The notes below the pieces were generated by a model that was given only the letters and a program-made list of their open reading frames with translations, searched no databases and had not been told where the DNA came from. 9,520 nucleotides of DNA from JAQGMO01 sp050954505 (lineage in GTDB: Bacteria > Pseudomonadota > Gammaproteobacteria > Burkholderiales > Burkholderiaceae_D), in the NCBI GenBank assembly GCA_050954505.1, contig JBPBPY010000040.1:1-9520 (forward strand), in the 5' to 3' direction. How positions within the stretch are numbered: position 1 is the first letter of the stretch; every line of letters starts with the position of its first letter. The position numbers and the translations under genes are program-made. Of this stretch, positions 7,469 to 9,520 are shown piece after piece.

Positions 7469-8646
7469 TCAGGATGATGAGGAAGTTTTGAGGACGTCAG
7501 TCAAATTCCAAGGCAGTAAATCTTCGACCCTGTTGACTGGGTGATCTGCAATATGCGTCAAGACATGGTGCAAGTAGTTAAATGGATCGATGCCATTGAG
7601 TTTGGCGGAGCCGATCAGGCTGTACATGGCGGCTGCCCGTTCTCCGCCGGCGTCGGAGCCGCAATGCAGCCAGTTTTTTCGCCCAACTGCACCCGCTCTG
7701 AGGGCGCGCTCGGCAATGTTATTGTCGATCTCGATGTATCCGTCATCGAGGTAGCGTGTCAAGGCGTCCCATCGGTCGGTCATGTACCGAATGGCTTTGG
7801 TGGTTTCCGATTTTTCGGACAGTTTGTGCATTGCCTCATGCAGCCAACTGTACATCGAATCGAGCAAAGGCTTGGCACGACGTTGCCGTTCCCGTTTGCG
7901 CATATCCGGAGGTTTGCCCCGCAGGTCGGATTCGATCAAATAAAGTTGACCGATGCGCTCGATGGCTTCTGTTGTGATTGGCGAGGCATGCACAACATGT
8001 AAATCGTGGAACTTGCGCCTGGCATGCGCCATACAGGCAGCTTCGAGGATTTTGCCACCTTGATACAGCACGCGATAGCCAGCAAAGGCATCGGCTTGCA
8101 GTACGCCGGTAAAGTCACGCAAGTGGCGTTGTGGATGCTCTCCTTTCCGGTCCGGTGAGTAAGCAAACCAGACTGCCGGTGGCCTGGAACTCCCTGCTGC
8201 GCGATCATCCTTTGCGTAGACCCAAAGCCGTCCAGTCTTGCTGCTGCCGCGACCTGAGAGAGTATTGGTACCGGTACGTTGTCTGCATGCAATTTACCAA
8301 GTGCCAAGACATAGTCGTGCAAGCATTGCACCAGCGGTGTCAATAACTTGGTGACATTGCCCACGGCATCCGACATGGTTGCGCTCTGGAGCTCAACGCC
8401 CTCATGCAAGTATGCCTGTGCTTGCGGGTAGAGCGGCATGTGATAGGCATATTTCGCCATCAGGAGCTGGGCCAGCAAACCAGGTCCATACCTGGCGCGA
8501 TCGATCGGACGTGACGGGGCAGCGGCCTGAATAATATGTGAACAACAGGCGCGACTGAACTTTGGCCGGACATGCCGAACCACTTGGAAATAGCCGGGTA
8601 TATAGTCAAGGATTTCGGACACATCTTCGCCCAGGTAACGCAGCTT
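7469..8646 (-). pseudogene. tnpC: IS66 transposase TnpC, 5'-truncated and frameshifted
   Basis: Reading from about 8646, RYLGEDVSEILDYIPG, RHVRPKFS, APSRPIDRARYGPGLLAQLL and KLHADNVPVPIL match the central IS66 transposase. At about 8256 the frame breaks: the match continues one base out of phase (RGSSKTGRLWVYAKDD, VWFAYSPDRKGEHPQRHL) and then runs to the stop at 7469. Relative to the family the DNA lacks one G (+ strand) near 8255-8257. All three catalytic acids survive: Asp in HAD (8281-8283), Asp in QADAFAGY (8090-8092) and Glu in NNIAERALR (7709-7711). The end (HPVNRVEDLLPWN) is the IS66_C tail. Roughly the first 120 codons, including the N-terminal zinc-binding region, are deleted. About 390 codons remain of the usual 510 or so. 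Confidence 0.88.
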
Positions 8647-8925
8647 GAGTTGAGCCGGCGACAGTGAAACGCAGCCATTGACTGCTTGCGGCCAGACGAA
8701 GCGGCCACGCTCAAGCCGCTTGGCGAACAAGCACAGGCCATCGCCATCAAACCAAAGAACCTTGATCATATCGCCAGAACGACCTCAAAAGATAAACACC
8801 TGACCGCCGAACGGTTCTTGGGACAACGTGGTTTGAACCAATGCCGCCAACCCATTCAAGCCTTTGCGCAGGTTGGTTACACCAGCCACAATTCAGATAC
8901 GTGTACCCGCCGGCGGGCCGATCAT
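8647..8925 (-). pseudogene. tnpB: IS66 accessory protein TnpB, two nonsense mutations and truncated 3' end
   Basis: The ATG at 8925 overlaps the tnpA stop (ATGA), the usual coupled arrangement. Translation gives MIGPPAGTRI, a TGA (8893-8895) where the family has Trp, then IVAGVTNLRKGLNGLAALVQ, SQEPFGGQVFIF, a second TGA (8785-8787) where an Arg codon is expected, then GRSGDMIKVLWFDGDGLCLF and RGRFVWP. The sequence ends at SPAQL near 8647, where a deletion joins it in frame to the middle of tnpC. The missing part is roughly the last 15 residues of TnpB. TnpB (IS66 Orf2) is an accessory protein of transposition with no clear biochemical role. Both stops can be explained by single-base changes (TGG to TGA, CGA to TGA). 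Confidence 0.88.
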
Positions 8926-9329
8926 TGACGCAGTGCCGACAGCACGGCACGCAGCCGAACAACGTCGTTCTCACCCTGCAAATGAACGACCGCATCAGCG
9001 ATGCGGATTTCGATCGTGCTGGCAAGTGGTTTGGTGGGCTGGATGTTGCCGAACCGCGTGGCAGCACTCGGCATTTCAACAATCGGCGCCACTGCCTGCT
9101 CGACAAGACTGACAGGCATGAGCAGTGGATCGGTTTCCACCGGTGCGGTAAGCTGGCCCTTACGATACTCGTGCCGCCAGCGGAAAAGCATATTGGCGTT
9201 CAAACCGTAGTCCCGTGCAAGCCGGGCCACGGAAACATCGCCGTTACGGGCAAGCGCTGCCAGTTTGGCTTTGAATTCAGTTGAGAATCTGCCCCTGCGC
9301 ATGGGGTCGGTTGAGGTTACTGGCGCCAC
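8922..9329 (-). CDS. tnpA: IS66 accessory protein TnpA (helix-turn-helix)
   Basis: A 135-residue protein with an N-terminal HTH_Tnp_1-like domain: RRGRFSTEFKAKL, VSVARLARDYGLNANMLFRW (roughly residues 11-53). The C-terminal part (IEIRIADAVVHLQGEND, then LRAVLSALRQ) is the usual TnpA tail. It presumably binds element DNA and assists TnpC. The start chosen is GTG at 9329, because GGAGA lies six bases upstream at ideal spacing; the alternative ATG at 9302 (residue 10) begins at the conserved MRRGR but has no ribosome site. The reading frame is intact although tnpB and tnpC are dead, so it might still act in trans on other IS66 copies. Confidence 0.88.
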   Translation of the reverse strand: MAPVTSTDPMRRGRFSTEFKAKLAALARNGDVSVARLARDYGLNANMLFRWRHEYRKGQLTAPVETDPLLMPVSLVEQAVAPIVEMPSAATRFGNIQPTKPLASTIEIRIADAVVHLQGENDVVRLRAVLSALRQ

Positions 9330-9331
9330 TT

Positions 9332-9361
9332 TAGTCTCCGCTTAAAGTTAAGTGGAGACTA
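9332..9361 (-). promoter_or_regulatory. Palindrome sequestering the tnpA ribosome binding site
   Basis: A 30-bp imperfect palindrome: the arms TAGTCTCC and GGAGACTA are perfect complements, and the inner TTAA/TTAA bases also pair, giving 13 pairs of 14 around a two-base centre. In the minus-strand mRNA the 3' arm contains GGAGA, the Shine-Dalgarno of tnpA, and the GTG start is two bases beyond the hairpin. Transcripts entering from outside would fold and hide the site. A transcript starting inside the 5' arm would not. A poor -10-like CATAGT overlaps the 5' arm, but no good promoter is evident. Confidence 0.6.
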
Positions 9362-9412
9362 TGGTGGCTTATCGACGCTTCGAATTCTAGGCGGTGTTCA
9401 CCGAGCTATTAC

Positions 9413-9423
9413 TTTCCCGCAGT
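9413..9423. other. Junction between two IS66-family ends
   Basis: Eleven bases (TTTCCCGCAGT) separate the proposed right end of the degenerate element (9412) from the GTAAGCA end of the next one (9424). IS66 elements usually create 8-bp target duplications, so 9416-9423 would be one copy for the right-hand element. Its partner lies outside the window. Confidence 0.35.
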
Positions 9424-9470
9424 GTAAGCACCCGGCTAACACATCTTGAAAGCTGTGTTGAGATGCTTAC
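9424..9470. repeat. Inverted GTAAGCA repeats folding the IS66 right end
   Basis: GTAAGCA at 9424-9430 is mirrored by TGCTTAC at 9464-9470, and inside it AACACA (about 9439-9444) is mirrored by TGTGTT. The 47-bp segment can fold as an interrupted hairpin. The outer copy is probably the element's terminal repeat; the inner one overlaps the tnpC stop codon and may be a subterminal binding site or a terminator. Confidence 0.6.
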
Positions 9471-9520
9471 TATTTGTCGAGAGGCTGCCAGCGATGCGGC
9501 AGCAGTTCGCCGATTGCGTT
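9470..9520 (-). CDS. tnpC: IS66 transposase TnpC, last 16 codons (partial)
   Basis: The minus strand reads NAIGELLPHRWQPLDK followed by TAG at 9472-9470. ELLPHRW is the signature end of the IS66_C domain, usually written as NRIxELLPxxW. The rest of the gene lies beyond the right edge, so its integrity cannot be judged. The G of the stop codon is the first base of an internal GTAAGCA copy. Confidence 0.7.
   Translation of the reverse strand, partial: NAIGELLPHRWQPLDK

Larger units (their letters stand above)
7425..9412 (-). mobile_element. Degenerate IS66-family insertion sequence (tnpA-tnpB-tnpC)
   Basis: The three IS66 genes appear in standard order on the minus strand: tnpA open, tnpB with two stops and a lost 3' end, tnpC with a lost 5' end and a frameshift. 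The ends are approximate. On the right, the minus strand reads GTAATAGCTCGGTGAACACC starting at 9412; IS66 ends usually begin GTAA. On the left, GAACAC recurs on the + strand at 7441-7446 in the opposite orientation, which would fit a decayed matching end near 7425. I could not identify an 8-bp target duplication. With no intact TnpB or TnpC it cannot move by itself. Confidence 0.6.
9424..9520 (-). mobile_element. 3' end of a second IS66-family element running off the right edge
   Basis: The terminal sequence read inward on the + strand is GTAAGCACCCGGCTAACACA, starting with the GTAAGC typical of IS66 ends, and the C-terminal codons of a tnpC lie just inside. The element is in the same orientation as its neighbour. 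Its C-terminal sequence differs clearly from that of the first tnpC, so it is a different IS66 subgroup rather than a duplicate. Confidence 0.65.

Noticed and set aside
7936..8769. Single 277-residue IS66 protein
   Set aside because: It is a chimera of the TnpB end and the TnpC middle followed by about 100 out-of-frame residues after the frameshift; annotated as two pseudogenes instead.

Overview
The window looks like accessory DNA from a beta-proteobacterium, most likely Burkholderiales. This is an inference from the adhesin type, the Fic architecture and the IS66 elements; no rRNA, tRNA or housekeeping gene is present to fix the taxon. It has three parts: the 3' end of a giant repeat adhesin, a middle block with two genes from protein-AMPylating families, and a right-hand block of broken IS66-family insertion sequences.

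Left (1-2657, + strand): the C-terminal 884 residues of a secreted MBG/YDG-repeat adhesin. Nine complete 83-residue repeats and one partial repeat follow each other without a single indel. A unique tail follows, with two cysteines in its last 21 residues. The gene begins before the window.

Middle (2913-6753, - strand): a Fic protein (DUF4172 + Fic + winged helix, with an intact active-site motif and an N-terminal inhibitory glutamate), then a 762-residue protein that I recognise as a very divergent member of the SelO (YdiU/UPF0061) pseudokinase family. SelO and Fic proteins are unrelated in fold, but both are known for transferring AMP to proteins, so finding them side by side is notable. The SelO-like protein keeps several nucleotide and metal ligands, has Ser where the family has its presumed catalytic Asp, and carries long N- and C-terminal extensions.

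Right (6910-9520, - strand): remnants of at least three IS66-family copies. The first is a fused tnpA/tnpB fossil (6910-7446). The second is a nearly complete but dead element (about 7425-9412): tnpA is open, tnpB has two stop codons, tnpB and tnpC are fused by a deletion, and tnpC has a frameshift. The third is the 3' end of another copy that enters from the right edge (9424-9520). Upstream of the open tnpA, an imperfect 30-bp palindrome contains its ribosome binding site, as if to block translation of read-through transcripts. All genes right of 2913 are on the minus strand, so the IS block lies upstream of the SelO-like gene.
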